The position numbers and the translations under genes are program-made. Shown one piece after another: positions 21,447 to 28,835 of a stretch of DNA of 64,000 nucleotides (within the stretch, counting starts at the first letter, position 1; every line of letters begins with the position of its first letter). The stretch comes from Amycolatopsis pithecellobii (GTDB lineage Bacteria; Actinomycetota; Actinomycetes; Mycobacteriales; Pseudonocardiaceae): positions 124,001-188,000 of the forward strand of contig NZ_WMBA01000005.1 of assembly GCF_009707865.1 (NCBI RefSeq), given 5' to 3'. The notes beneath the pieces are model-generated. The model ran no database searches. It saw nothing but the letters and a program-made list of their open reading frames with translations, and was not told the DNA's origin.

Positions 21447-22025
21447 ATGCCTGAACTGCCGACCACACCGCGCGGCGCAGCCACCCGGCGACGCATCCTT
21501 GATGCGGCCACCGAGGAATTCGCCCGGCACGGTATCGCCGGTGCCCGAATCGAGCGCATCATCGCCGCGGCCAGCACCAACAAGGCCCAGGCATACGGTT
21601 ACTTCGGCAACAAAGAGGGCCTGTTCGACGCCGTCGTGGTCGATTGCGTCGAGCGCAGCACCAACGCCATCCCGTTCGATGTCGAGGACCTGCCCGGCTG
21701 GGCGGTGAGCCTGTATGACCAGAACCTGCACCAACCCGGCCTTGCCCGGCTCATCGCGTGGATCCGCCTCGAACAGCATCCCACCGGCCGCTGGTTCGAC
21801 AGCTCCCAGCATGAACACAAACTCACCGCCATCACCCAGGCTCAGGCTGCGGGCAAACTGCGCCCCGGCGATCCCTTCGACCTGCTCACCATGGTCATCG
21901 CGATGGCAAGCGCATGGTCACCGGCCAGCGGCGTCTACACGGCAACCGCAGACGAACCCGAGGCTGACCACCAGCGCCGCCGAGCCCTGCTCCACGACTG
22001 CGTTGCCCGCGCAGTAGCCCCCTGA
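21447..22025 (+). CDS. TetR family regulator
   Basis: 192 residues. The N-terminal helix-turn-helix has AATEEFARHGIAGARIERI and NKAQAYGYFGNKEGLFDAV; the ligand domain ends near 190 with a conserved RRRALLHDCVAR. ATG 21447 follows TGGGG. Its divergent partner is the alcohol dehydrogenase, and the sites at 21362-21438 are the likely targets. Confidence 0.85.
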   Translation: MPELPTTPRGAATRRRILDAATEEFARHGIAGARIERIIAAASTNKAQAYGYFGNKEGLFDAVVVDCVERSTNAIPFDVEDLPGWAVSLYDQNLHQPGLARLIAWIRLEQHPTGRWFDSSQHEHKLTAITQAQAAGKLRPGDPFDLLTMVIAMASAWSPASGVYTATADEPEADHQRRRALLHDCVARAVAP

Positions 22026-22102
22026 ACCCCAGTGCGGCGGCGATTTCCTCGAGGCCGGCCCGGTCAACCGGCCAGGCCGCTGCCATGCGATTCCCGCGCT
22101 CG

Positions 22103-22714
22103 CTACCGGGTGATGCCCGTCAGGCGGGGGACCGTCGCCGTGCGGCCGGCGAGCACCATCACCACCGCCTTGATGGGGCCGCTGACCTCCGTCCCCTCCC
22201 CCACACTCCACTTCACATCCGTCGCGGTGAACCGGTGCCCCGCCCACGCGCGGCGGGCGTGGAAGGGAAAACCGATATCCCACAGGTGATCCGCCGACGC
22301 GATCGCCGCGGCGGCGGGCATCGGATGGTCACGGCCGAGCGGGATGGCGATGTCCTGCGCGTGCACGTGGACGTCCATCAGCGCGTTGTCCAGCGTCTGC
22401 CCCGGCGCGAGACGACGTGAACCGGCGGACTCACGGATCAGCCCGACCAGCTCGCCACGGGTGCGGGCCGCCGCAACGTCCTTCGCAGTGGTATAGACCA
22501 TCCGGTTGAAACTCCCCCGCGCCTTGATCATCGCTTTCAGCACCGCGGGCACGGACGCGTTCGGACCGGTCGTCAGATGCGCCGCGACGTCGAGCACCGT
22601 CCAGCGTTCGCACAGCGACGGCGCTGCCCACTCCTCGTCCGACAGCTGTTCGAGCAGGTCGGCCACGCGGAGCCGTGCCGCTTGGATGGCGGCCCATTTC
22701 TCGTGGGAATCCAT
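22103..22714 (-). CDS. DinB/mycothiol-dependent-type enzyme (TIGR03083)
   Basis: 203 residues of the maleylpyruvate-isomerase/DinB superfamily. The metal ligands expected for the fold are His46 (LDVAAHL) and His116/His118 (DVHVHAQD). In actinobacteria such proteins are often mycothiol S-transferases. ATG 22714 is preferred to GTG 22720 because GGGCGAGG is correctly spaced from it. Divergent from a MarR gene with shared operators, which suggests inducible detoxification; the substrate is unknown. Confidence 0.8.
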   Translation of the reverse strand: MDSHEKWAAIQAARLRVADLLEQLSDEEWAAPSLCERWTVLDVAAHLTTGPNASVPAVLKAMIKARGSFNRMVYTTAKDVAAARTRGELVGLIRESAGSRRLAPGQTLDNALMDVHVHAQDIAIPLGRDHPMPAAAAIASADHLWDIGFPFHARRAWAGHRFTATDVKWSVGEGTEVSGPIKAVVMVLAGRTATVPRLTGITR

Positions 22715-22767
22715 GGACACCTCGCCCGGATTTGGTACGATTATCTGACTACTTTAATCAGTCTCTC

Positions 22768-22779
22768 TGACTATAGTCA
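22768..22779. promoter_or_regulatory. 12-bp palindrome TGACTATAGTCA over -10 box
   Basis: A perfect palindrome that contains a TATAGT -10 candidate (22772-22777) for the MarR gene at 22790. A second, looser site (CTGACT...ATCAG, 22745-22761) lies toward the DinB gene. MarR autoregulation of both divergent genes is the obvious model. Confidence 0.6.
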
Positions 22780-22789
22780 AGGAGTGCGG

Positions 22790-23209
22790 GTGAACACCGG
22801 ACTGCTGCTGTACATCCCGTATCGCCACCTGGAGAACCGGGTGCTCGGCGCCATCGCGGCAGCCGGCTTCGACGTCACGATCGCGCAGGCGCGGTTGCTG
22901 CAGCGGGTCGGCGCGCGTGGTAGCCGCCTCACCGAGCTCGCCGAGGCGGCACAGGTGACCAAGCAGACCGCCGGTTTCCTGGTCGACCAACTGGAAAAAG
23001 CGGGCTGGGTCGCGCGGGTGCCGGACCCCACGGACGGGCGGGCGCGGCTGGTGTGCCTGACAGCCAAGGCGAAGGAAGCGTCGGTGGTCGCCGAGGCCGA
23101 GATCGAGCGCATCGAGGCGGAGTGGGACCGGCACGTGGGCAAGCGGAAGATGGCCCAGCTGCGCGAAACGCTGGAAAAGCTGTGCGAGATCACGGATCCG
23201 TACCGCTGA
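22790..23209 (+). CDS. MarR family regulator
   Basis: 139 residues with the MarR winged helix: LTELAEAAQVTKQTAGFLV (recognition helix, about 46-64) and the wing VPDPTDGRARLVCLT. GTG 22790 has AAGGAG five nt upstream; GTG 22784 is too close to it. Divergent from the DinB-type gene with a palindrome over the promoter. Confidence 0.85.
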   Translation: MNTGLLLYIPYRHLENRVLGAIAAAGFDVTIAQARLLQRVGARGSRLTELAEAAQVTKQTAGFLVDQLEKAGWVARVPDPTDGRARLVCLTAKAKEASVVAEAEIERIEAEWDRHVGKRKMAQLRETLEKLCEITDPYR

Positions 23210-23231
23210 ACCGTCCACTATGGACCGAGCG

Positions 23232-23624
23232 TTACTCCCGTGGGGTGCGGTACTGTGCGATATAGCGTTGCCGGATCAGCTCGTCCTCCTCGGCGTGCGC
23301 TTCGGCGCGGACGCGTTTGCCGGTACCACGCGGAAAACCGTGCTTGGCCAGCCGGTTCTCGGCCGCTTCCTCCATGTACACGAACGAGTAGAAGTACCCG
23401 ACCAGCGCCGCCATCAGCACCAGGGCGAGCCGCAGCAGGATCGGCGCCGGGAGCAGGAGCCACACCAGCATCAGCGGCCCCACCAGGACGGTGCTGCGCG
23501 CCGCGTGCCGCCATACCCAGGTCTTCGAAGTGGTGTCGTGCAGGACCCAGTCGCGGTATCGGGCGGGCAGACGGCCGCCGAGCGCGTACCAGATCCAGCG
23601 CACCGGGTTGGGACGTTGTCTCAC
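23232..23624 (-). CDS. DUF5313-like membrane protein
   Basis: 130 residues starting RPNPVRWIWYALGGRLPAR, followed by the conserved RDWVLHDTT, two membrane helices (about 45-85) and a charged tail. It matches the small actinobacterial family annotated DUF5313. The GTG at 23624 lies 7 nt from a TACTAT -10 candidate, so the mRNA is probably leaderless. Divergent from the OhrR-like gene across a perfect 18-bp palindrome. Function unknown. Confidence 0.75.
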   Translation of the reverse strand: MRQRPNPVRWIWYALGGRLPARYRDWVLHDTTSKTWVWRHAARSTVLVGPLMLVWLLLPAPILLRLALVLMAALVGYFYSFVYMEEAAENRLAKHGFPRGTGKRVRAEAHAEEDELIRQRYIAQYRTPRE

Positions 23625-23643
23625 ACAGGCGATAGTAGACTAA

Positions 23644-23661
23644 TAGTTAGTGCACTAACTA
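23644..23661. promoter_or_regulatory. 18-bp perfect palindrome operator
   Basis: TAGTTAGTGCACTAACTA reads identically on both strands. It lies 11 nt before the OhrR-like MarR start and just upstream of the -10 box of the divergent DUF5313 gene. It is almost certainly the operator of that MarR protein. Confidence 0.75.
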
Positions 23662-23672
23662 ATGGAGTGGTG

Positions 23673-24119
23673 ATGACCACGATCGATCTGGGCCCGGATC
23701 CGCTGGCCCTGGACCGGCAGGTGTGCTTCGCGCTGTCGGTGGCCTCGCGCAGCGTCATCGCGATCTACCGGCCGCTGCTCAAGCCGTACGGCCTCACGCA
23801 TCCGCAGTATCTGGTGCTGCTTGCTTTGTGGGACAAGGCTCCGCGCACGGTGAAGGACCTGTGCCAGACGCTGCGTGCCGAGCCGGCGACGCTGTCACCG
23901 CTGCTCAAACGCCTCGAAGCGCTCGGCTATGTGACGCGCGAACGCAACCGGTCCGACGAGCGCGCGCTGCTTGTCGAGCTCACCGAGGCCGGGCGCAAGT
24001 TCCGCAAGGAGGCGGAGAAGATCCCGTATCGCGTCGTCGAGGAGCTCGGCATGGAGCTCGCCGAGCTCGAACAGCTGCACGCCGCACTCGGCCGCGTCAT
24101 CGCCGCAACCGGCGAGTGA
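23673..24119 (+). CDS. OhrR-like MarR regulator with sensor-type cysteine
   Basis: 148 residues. The N-terminal LDRQVCFALSVASR places Cys18 where OhrR has its peroxide-sensing cysteine. YRPLLKPYGLTHPQYLVLLALWD, AEPATLSPLLKRLEALGYVTR and the wing RNRSDERALLVELT complete the OhrR pattern. ATG 23673 follows GGAG. No ohr peroxidase adjoins it; the divergent membrane protein is the only visible target. Confidence 0.82.
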   Translation: MTTIDLGPDPLALDRQVCFALSVASRSVIAIYRPLLKPYGLTHPQYLVLLALWDKAPRTVKDLCQTLRAEPATLSPLLKRLEALGYVTRERNRSDERALLVELTEAGRKFRKEAEKIPYRVVEELGMELAELEQLHAALGRVIAATGE

Positions 24120-24123
24120 CCAC

Positions 24124-24233
24124 CACGCGAGTTGCGCGTTCCCGGCGCGCGAGTTGACCGTTCCCGACGCGCGAGTTGCGCGTTCCCGACGCGCGAGTCG
24201 ACCGTTCGCGGCGCGCGAGTTGAGCGTTCCCGC
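24124..24233. repeat. Five tandem 22-bp repeats
   Basis: Units start at 24124, 24146, 24168, 24190 and 24212, with consensus CGCGCGAGTTGMSCGTTCCC plus two bases. They vary mainly at positions 12-13 and the last base. A sixth copy breaks down after seven bases. Repeats of this kind recur in Amycolatopsis intergenic regions as I recall. Array placement just beyond a decayed gene suggests non-coding, expanding sequence. Confidence 0.8.
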
Positions 24234-24284
24234 CACGCCGGGGTCGCGCCCCGGGCGCCGGCGATGCGAATTCCGCGGCCGCCT

Positions 24285-24535
24285 CGACACCGGCACGCGC
24301 GCGATGAAGCCGAGCCCGGCCTCGGCGGGCGGCGCACGCTCCAATGACTGAGCTTGAACGGGTTCAGGATGATCGGGCTCGAACCCGACGTTGCGCCGTC
24401 AACGGTCGGTCCATGCCCGGCCGGCACAGCGTGCGCCTCGCCGACTTCACGCCAGTCCGCGCCCGGCCGCCACGTCCCCAGTCCGATGACCGACACCTTC
24501 CGGGCGGCTTTGCCCAGCACCCGTTGTTCCAGCAC
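24285..24535 (-). pseudogene. Decayed aldo/keto reductase
   Basis: Two pieces of one aldo/keto reductase remain. Codons from GTG 24535 to about 24428 read like the family N-terminus (LEQRVLGKAARKVSVIGLGT, W, then GADWREVGEA). About 150 codons are then missing, and the same frame resumes with IILNPFKL near 24375-24350. A frameshift moves the reading to AEAGLGFIARVPVS (to 24285), the expected following segment. The rest is gone and the 22-bp repeats lie beyond. The internal deletion plus frameshift make function implausible. Confidence 0.7.
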
Positions 24536-24570
24536 GGAAATCGTGGGTGCGGCTCTTCTACGATCGGATG

Positions 24571-25218
24571 ATGACCGCCATCGAAACCCCGGGCCGGGTG
24601 CCGGGTGTACTCGGCGCCGGAGGGGCCATCGCCATCATCGGCGGGGCGCTGCTGGTGCTGCTGCTGCAATTCGTGCCGCCCACCAACGCGATCAGCCCGC
24701 TGCGCCGCACGATCAGCGAGTACAGCCTGAGCCCGAACAAGTGGATCTTCAACCTCGCGCTGATCCTCATCGCGACCGGGTCGGCCGTGCTGTTCGTCCT
24801 GCACGCGCTGCGGCGCACGATGCCGGCGACCGCATTGTTCGCCGGCGGAGTGTGGACGGTGAGCCTGCTGATCGTCGCCGCGTTCCCCAAGACCGACTGG
24901 GCAGTCGGCCCGAGTACCGGCGGCACCGTGCATCGCATCGCGAGCATCATCGGGTTCATCGTGCTGCCGGCCGGGGTTCTGATCGCTTCGGGCCGGGCGT
25001 TTCCGGACGACGTCGGCTGGCGGTGGGTGGCGCGCGTCCTGTCCCTCGCCGCGCTGGGCCTGTTCGCCCTGATCCTGACCGGGGTCGTGGTGATGCTCTC
25101 CGGGGGCGGGCCGTGGTGGACGTTCGTGCCGATCGGCCTGGTGCAGCGGGTGATGGCGCTCGTCGATCTGCTGGCGGTCGCGACGCTGGCCGTTCCGTTA
25201 CTACGCTCCGGCGCGTGA
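24571..25218 (+). CDS. DUF998-like membrane protein
   Basis: 215 residues with about six membrane helices. The first loop TISEYSLSPNKWIFN is characteristic of DUF998 proteins, followed by FPKTDWAVGPSTGGTVHRIAS. A TACGAT -10 candidate (24559-24564) lies 6-7 nt before ATG 24571, so the mRNA is probably leaderless; ATG 24568 is an alternative. Function unknown. Confidence 0.75.
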   Translation: MTAIETPGRVPGVLGAGGAIAIIGGALLVLLLQFVPPTNAISPLRRTISEYSLSPNKWIFNLALILIATGSAVLFVLHALRRTMPATALFAGGVWTVSLLIVAAFPKTDWAVGPSTGGTVHRIASIIGFIVLPAGVLIASGRAFPDDVGWRWVARVLSLAALGLFALILTGVVVMLSGGGPWWTFVPIGLVQRVMALVDLLAVATLAVPLLRSGA

Positions 25219-25263
25219 ATTGGGTTACAGCACTACCGATGCGCGACGGTTGGCGGTAGCTTA

Positions 25264-25279
25264 CTAAGCGCTCGCTCAG
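25264..25279. promoter_or_regulatory. TetR-type operator CTAAGCG-N2-CGCTCAG
   Basis: Near-perfect inverted repeat 23-38 nt before the SDR start at 25302. The same motif occurs at 39002-39015 (perfect TAAGCG-CC-CGCTTA) and 39707-39720, so one regulator may control all three promoters. Confidence 0.6.
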
Positions 25280-25301
25280 CTCAACGTGGAGGAGGAAGTC
25301 C

Positions 25302-26063
25302 GTGACCGAGTCCCATTCCCGGGTCGCCATCGTCACCGGCGCCGGCCGGGGTATTGGCGCCGCGGTCGCCCGGCGGCTGGCCGCCGACGGGTTCGCCGTC
25401 GCACTGCTGGATCTGGACGAAGCCGGGGTCAAGCAAGGCGCGGAGGACATCGTCGCCGGCGGCGGCAAGGCGGTCGGCGTCGCACTCGACGTCAGCAAGA
25501 CCGGCCAGGTCACCGCCGCCGTGGCGAAGGTGGTCCAGGAGCTGGGCCCGCCCACGGTGCTCGTCAACAACGCCGGCATCATCCGGGACAACCTGATCTT
25601 CAAGATGACCGACGACGACTGGGACGCGGTGCTGAACGTGCACCTGCGCGGCTCGTTCCTGATGACCCGCGAGGTACAGAAGCACATGACCGCCCAGAAA
25701 TGGGGCCGCATCGTCAACCTGTCGAGCACCTCGGCGCTGGGCAACCGCGGTCAGGCCAACTACGCCGCCGCCAAGGCGGGCATGCAGGGCTTCACCAAGA
25801 CGCTGGCGATCGAACTGGGCAAGTTCGGCGTCACCGCGAACGCGATCGCGCCGGGCTTCATCGCCACCGACATGACCGCGGCCACGGCCGAGCGCGTCGG
25901 GATGTCGTTCGAGGACTTCAAGGCCGCGAACGCACGGGAGATCCCGGTGCAGCGCGTCGGCACCCCGGACGACATCGCGCACACCGTGTCGTTCCTGGTG
26001 AGCGAGGGGGCGGGATTCGTCTCCGGGCAGGTCATCTACGTCGCCGGCGGACCGAGGGACTGA
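25302..26063 (+). CDS. FabG-like SDR (3-oxoacyl reductase type)
   Basis: 253 residues: GAGRGIG (13-19), NNAGIIRDN (about 91), Ser in NLSSTSALG, YAAAKAG (YxxxK, about 152-156) and APGFIATDM. The sequence is closest in pattern to FabG/3-hydroxyacyl-CoA dehydrogenases. GGAGGAGGAAG precedes the GTG start. First gene of an acyl-CoA operon; it probably reduces or oxidises a hydroxyacyl-CoA intermediate. Confidence 0.87.
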   Translation: MTESHSRVAIVTGAGRGIGAAVARRLAADGFAVALLDLDEAGVKQGAEDIVAGGGKAVGVALDVSKTGQVTAAVAKVVQELGPPTVLVNNAGIIRDNLIFKMTDDDWDAVLNVHLRGSFLMTREVQKHMTAQKWGRIVNLSSTSALGNRGQANYAAAKAGMQGFTKTLAIELGKFGVTANAIAPGFIATDMTAATAERVGMSFEDFKAANAREIPVQRVGTPDDIAHTVSFLVSEGAGFVSGQVIYVAGGPRD

Positions 26064-26067
26064 GCAG

Positions 26068-26520
26068 ATGCGCGTTTTCTCCAGCCTGGACGAGTTCGCC
26101 GCCGCGGTCGGCGAAAAGCTCGGCAGCAGCGAATGGCACACCGTGACCCAGGAACAGGTCAACCTGTTCGCCGACGCGACCGCGGATCACCAGTGGATCC
26201 ACGTGGACGTGGAAAAGGCGAACCAGGGCCCGTTCGGCGGCCCCATCGCGCACGGGTTCCTTACTTTGTCGCTGCTTCCCCGATTCGGCGCCCAGACCTA
26301 TCGCGTCGACGGCCTGAAGATGGCCATCAACTACGGCCTGAACAAGGTGCGGTTCCCGCAGCCGGTCAAGGTGGGCGCGAAGGTCCGCGGCACCGCGGAG
26401 CTCGCCGAGGTCACCGATGTCCCGGGCGGGAAGCAGACTGTCGTCAGGTGGACCGTCGAGATCGAAGGCGAGCCGAAACCCGCCTGTGTGGCCGAGTTCG
26501 TCGGGCGTCTGCTCGCCTGA
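26068..26520 (+). CDS. MaoC family (R)-specific enoyl-CoA hydratase
   Basis: 150 residues with a single hot-dog fold. The hydratase-2 motif is visible with Asp40 and His45 in DATADHQWIHVD, followed by GPFGGPIAHGFLTLSL. It starts 4 nt after the SDR stop, so the two are coupled and likely act on successive intermediates (enoyl-CoA, 3-hydroxyacyl-CoA, 3-oxoacyl-CoA). Confidence 0.87.
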   Translation: MRVFSSLDEFAAAVGEKLGSSEWHTVTQEQVNLFADATADHQWIHVDVEKANQGPFGGPIAHGFLTLSLLPRFGAQTYRVDGLKMAINYGLNKVRFPQPVKVGAKVRGTAELAEVTDVPGGKQTVVRWTVEIEGEPKPACVAEFVGRLLA

Positions 26521-26562
26521 CGACCGGCCGGCGGGGGCGGCGTGCCATCACTGGCCCACAAC

Positions 26563-26580
26563 ATACCGACTGGTCGGTAT
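26563..26580. promoter_or_regulatory. Operator ATACCGAC-N2-GTCGGTAT
   Basis: A perfect 8-2-8 inverted repeat 15 nt before the start at 26596, downstream of the MaoC stop. The size and spacing suit a TetR regulator; the TetR at 31109, at the far end of the same gene group, is the nearest candidate. Confidence 0.65.
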
Positions 26581-26595
26581 TTGAATGGAGGAGAC

Positions 26596-27615
26596 GTGAG
26601 TGAGGAACACCCGCCGGGGCTTGACCTCGTGCGGCTGCGTGCCCATCTCGACGAGCAGGTGCCCGGTCTCGTCAAAGGCGTGCTGACGGCCGAGGTCGTG
26701 CCGGGCGGCCGATCGAACCTCACCTACATCGTCGGTGACGGTGAGTCCCGCTGGGTGGTGCGCCGCCCGCCGTTGGGCCACGTCCTGCCGACCGCACACG
26801 ACATGACACGGGAGCACCGGGTGATCAGCGCGCTGCGCCCCACCGCGGTGCCGGTACCGGCGACGATCACGCTGTGCCAGGACACCCAGGTGATCGGCGC
26901 GCCGTTCTACGTGATGGAGTTCGTGGCGGGCTCGGCCTACCGGTACGCGGACCGGCTCGAGCCGCTCGGTCCACAACGGACGGCGGCCATCGCGGACGCG
27001 CTGTTGCGGACGCTGGTGGAGCTGCACGCGGTCGACCCGGAGTCGGTCGGCCTCGGAGATTTCGGGCGCCCGCAAGGGTTTCTCGAACGCCAGCTGCGGC
27101 GGTGGGGCAAGCAACTGGACTCCTCGCGCAGCCGTGACATCAGTGGTATAGACCAGCTGCGGGAGCGGCTGGCGAAACACCTGCCTGTCTCGGGCGCCCC
27201 GGCCATCGTGCACGGGGACTACCGCCTGGACAACGTGCTCGTCGACTCGCATGACCGGATCGCCGCGGTGCTGGACTGGGAGATGTCCACTCTCGGCGAC
27301 CCGCTCACCGACCTCGCGTTGCTGGTGGCCTACGACGAAGTCGGCAAGAAGGACGTCGGGTTCGTGTCGAACGTCAGCCTGGCGCCGGGTTATCCCGGCA
27401 CCGACGAGGTGATCGCGCGCTACGCCGAGCGTTCCGGCCGCGACGTCTCCGCGCTGAACTGGTATCTGGGCTTCGCGTTCTTCAAGCTCGCCGTGATCCT
27501 CGAAGGAATCTTCTACCGGTACCGCCATGGCCAGACCGTGGGCGCCGGGTTCGACCACATCGGAGAACTGGTCGGCCCGCTCGTCACGCTGGGCAACGAG
27601 ACACTCAAGGACTGA
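26596..27615 (+). CDS. APH-like kinase (ACAD10/11 N-terminal type, LvaA-like)
   Basis: 339 residues with the aminoglycoside-phosphotransferase kinase fold: VVPGGRSNLTYIV (about 36-48), the catalytic loop IVHGDYRLDNVLVD (Asp near 212) and VLDWEMSTLGDPLTDLA (metal-binding Asp). This subgroup forms the kinase half of animal ACAD10/11 and of LvaA in levulinate catabolism, which phosphorylate the 4-hydroxyl of 4-hydroxyacyl-CoAs. The dehydrogenase half follows after 2 nt, supporting that reading. GTG 26596 follows GGAGGAG. Confidence 0.82.
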   Translation: MSEEHPPGLDLVRLRAHLDEQVPGLVKGVLTAEVVPGGRSNLTYIVGDGESRWVVRRPPLGHVLPTAHDMTREHRVISALRPTAVPVPATITLCQDTQVIGAPFYVMEFVAGSAYRYADRLEPLGPQRTAAIADALLRTLVELHAVDPESVGLGDFGRPQGFLERQLRRWGKQLDSSRSRDISGIDQLRERLAKHLPVSGAPAIVHGDYRLDNVLVDSHDRIAAVLDWEMSTLGDPLTDLALLVAYDEVGKKDVGFVSNVSLAPGYPGTDEVIARYAERSGRDVSALNWYLGFAFFKLAVILEGIFYRYRHGQTVGAGFDHIGELVGPLVTLGNETLKD

Positions 27616-27617
27616 CG

Positions 27618-28835
27618 ATGGACTTCGCCTTCGACGCGCGCACCGAGGAGCTTCGCGAAAAGCTGCTCGAATTCATGGATTCCCACATCTACCCGGCCGA
27701 ACCGGTCTTCGAGGAGCAGTTGGCGCAGCGGGAGAATCCGTGGTCACCGCCGGCGGTGATCTCCGACCTCCAGGCGGCGGCGCGCGAACGTGGCCTGTGG
27801 AACCTGTTCCTGCCCGGTGAGCACGGGTCCGGCCTGACCAACCTCCAGTACGCGCCGCTGGCCGAGATCACCGGCCGCAGCCCGCACCTGGCCCCGATCG
27901 CGCTCAACTGCGCCGCACCGGACACCGGGAACATGGAAGTGCTGGCGCAGTTCGGCACCGAGGCGCAGCGCAAACAGTGGCTGGAACCGTTGCTGGGCGC
28001 GGAAATCCGCTCCGCGTTCGCGATGACCGAGCCGGACGTCGCTTCGTCCGACGCACGCAACATCACCACGAGCATCGTGCGTGACGGCGACGAGTACGTC
28101 ATCAACGGCCGCAAGTGGTACATCACCGGCGCGATGAATCCCGCCTGCGCGATTTTCATCGTGATGGGCAAGACGGATCCGGAGGCCGCCGCGCACCGGC
28201 AGCAGAGCATGGTGCTCGTCCCCCGTGACACGCCGGGGTTGACGGTCAAGCGCGGGATGAAGGTGTTCGGCTACGACGACAGTTCACACGGCGGGCACGC
28301 CGAGGTGATCTTCGACGACGTGCGGGTGCCCGCGGAGAACTTGCTCGTCGAGGAGGGCGCCGGGTTCGCCATCGCGCAGGCCCGGCTCGGGCCGGGACGC
28401 ATCCACCACTGCATGCGCTCGATCGGCATCGCCGAGCGCGCCGTGGAGTTGTTGTGCCGGCGGGCGCTGGGCCGCTCCGCGTTCGGCAAGCCGATCGCCG
28501 ACCAGGGCGTGGTGCAGGACTGGATCGCCGAGTCGCGGGTGCGGATCGAGCAGCTGCGGATGCTCGTGCTCAAGACGGCGTGGCTGATGGACACCGTGGG
28601 AAACCGCGGCGCGCACACCGAGATCCAGGCGATCAAGATCGCTACACCGTCCACTGTGGAATGGATTCTGGACAAGGCCATCCAGGCCCATGGCGCCGGC
28701 GGGCTGTCGCAGGACTTCCCGCTCGCCGAGATGTGGGCGGGCATCCGGACGCTGCGCTTCGCGGACGGACCGGACGAGGTGCACAAGCGTTCGCTGGCAC
28801 ACCGTGAACTGAAGAAGTACCAGGAGAACCGATGA
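27618..28835 (+). CDS. Acyl-CoA dehydrogenase, ACAD11-like
   Basis: 405-residue flavoprotein with the ACAD fold: AFAMTEPDVASSDARN (flavin-binding loop), INGRKWYITGAMNP, and the C-terminal FADGPDEVHKRSLA that marks the ACAD10/11 subgroup. ARLGPGRIHHCMRSIG is also typical of it. With the preceding kinase it would turn a phosphorylated 4-hydroxyacyl-CoA into an enoyl-CoA. It overlaps the next gene by 4 nt. Confidence 0.87.
   Translation: MDFAFDARTEELREKLLEFMDSHIYPAEPVFEEQLAQRENPWSPPAVISDLQAAARERGLWNLFLPGEHGSGLTNLQYAPLAEITGRSPHLAPIALNCAAPDTGNMEVLAQFGTEAQRKQWLEPLLGAEIRSAFAMTEPDVASSDARNITTSIVRDGDEYVINGRKWYITGAMNPACAIFIVMGKTDPEAAAHRQQSMVLVPRDTPGLTVKRGMKVFGYDDSSHGGHAEVIFDDVRVPAENLLVEEGAGFAIAQARLGPGRIHHCMRSIGIAERAVELLCRRALGRSAFGKPIADQGVVQDWIAESRVRIEQLRMLVLKTAWLMDTVGNRGAHTEIQAIKIATPSTVEWILDKAIQAHGAGGLSQDFPLAEMWAGIRTLRFADGPDEVHKRSLAHRELKKYQENR

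Noticed and set aside
24124-24233. CRISPR array
   Set aside because: The 22-bp units follow each other directly without spacers, and no cas genes are present in the window.
24373-24388. A tRNA T-arm-like sequence (TCGGG, loop TTCGAGC, CCCGA on the minus strand)
   Set aside because: No matching acceptor, D or anticodon arms are found within 80 nt, and the stretch is explained as coding remnant of the aldo/keto reductase pseudogene.
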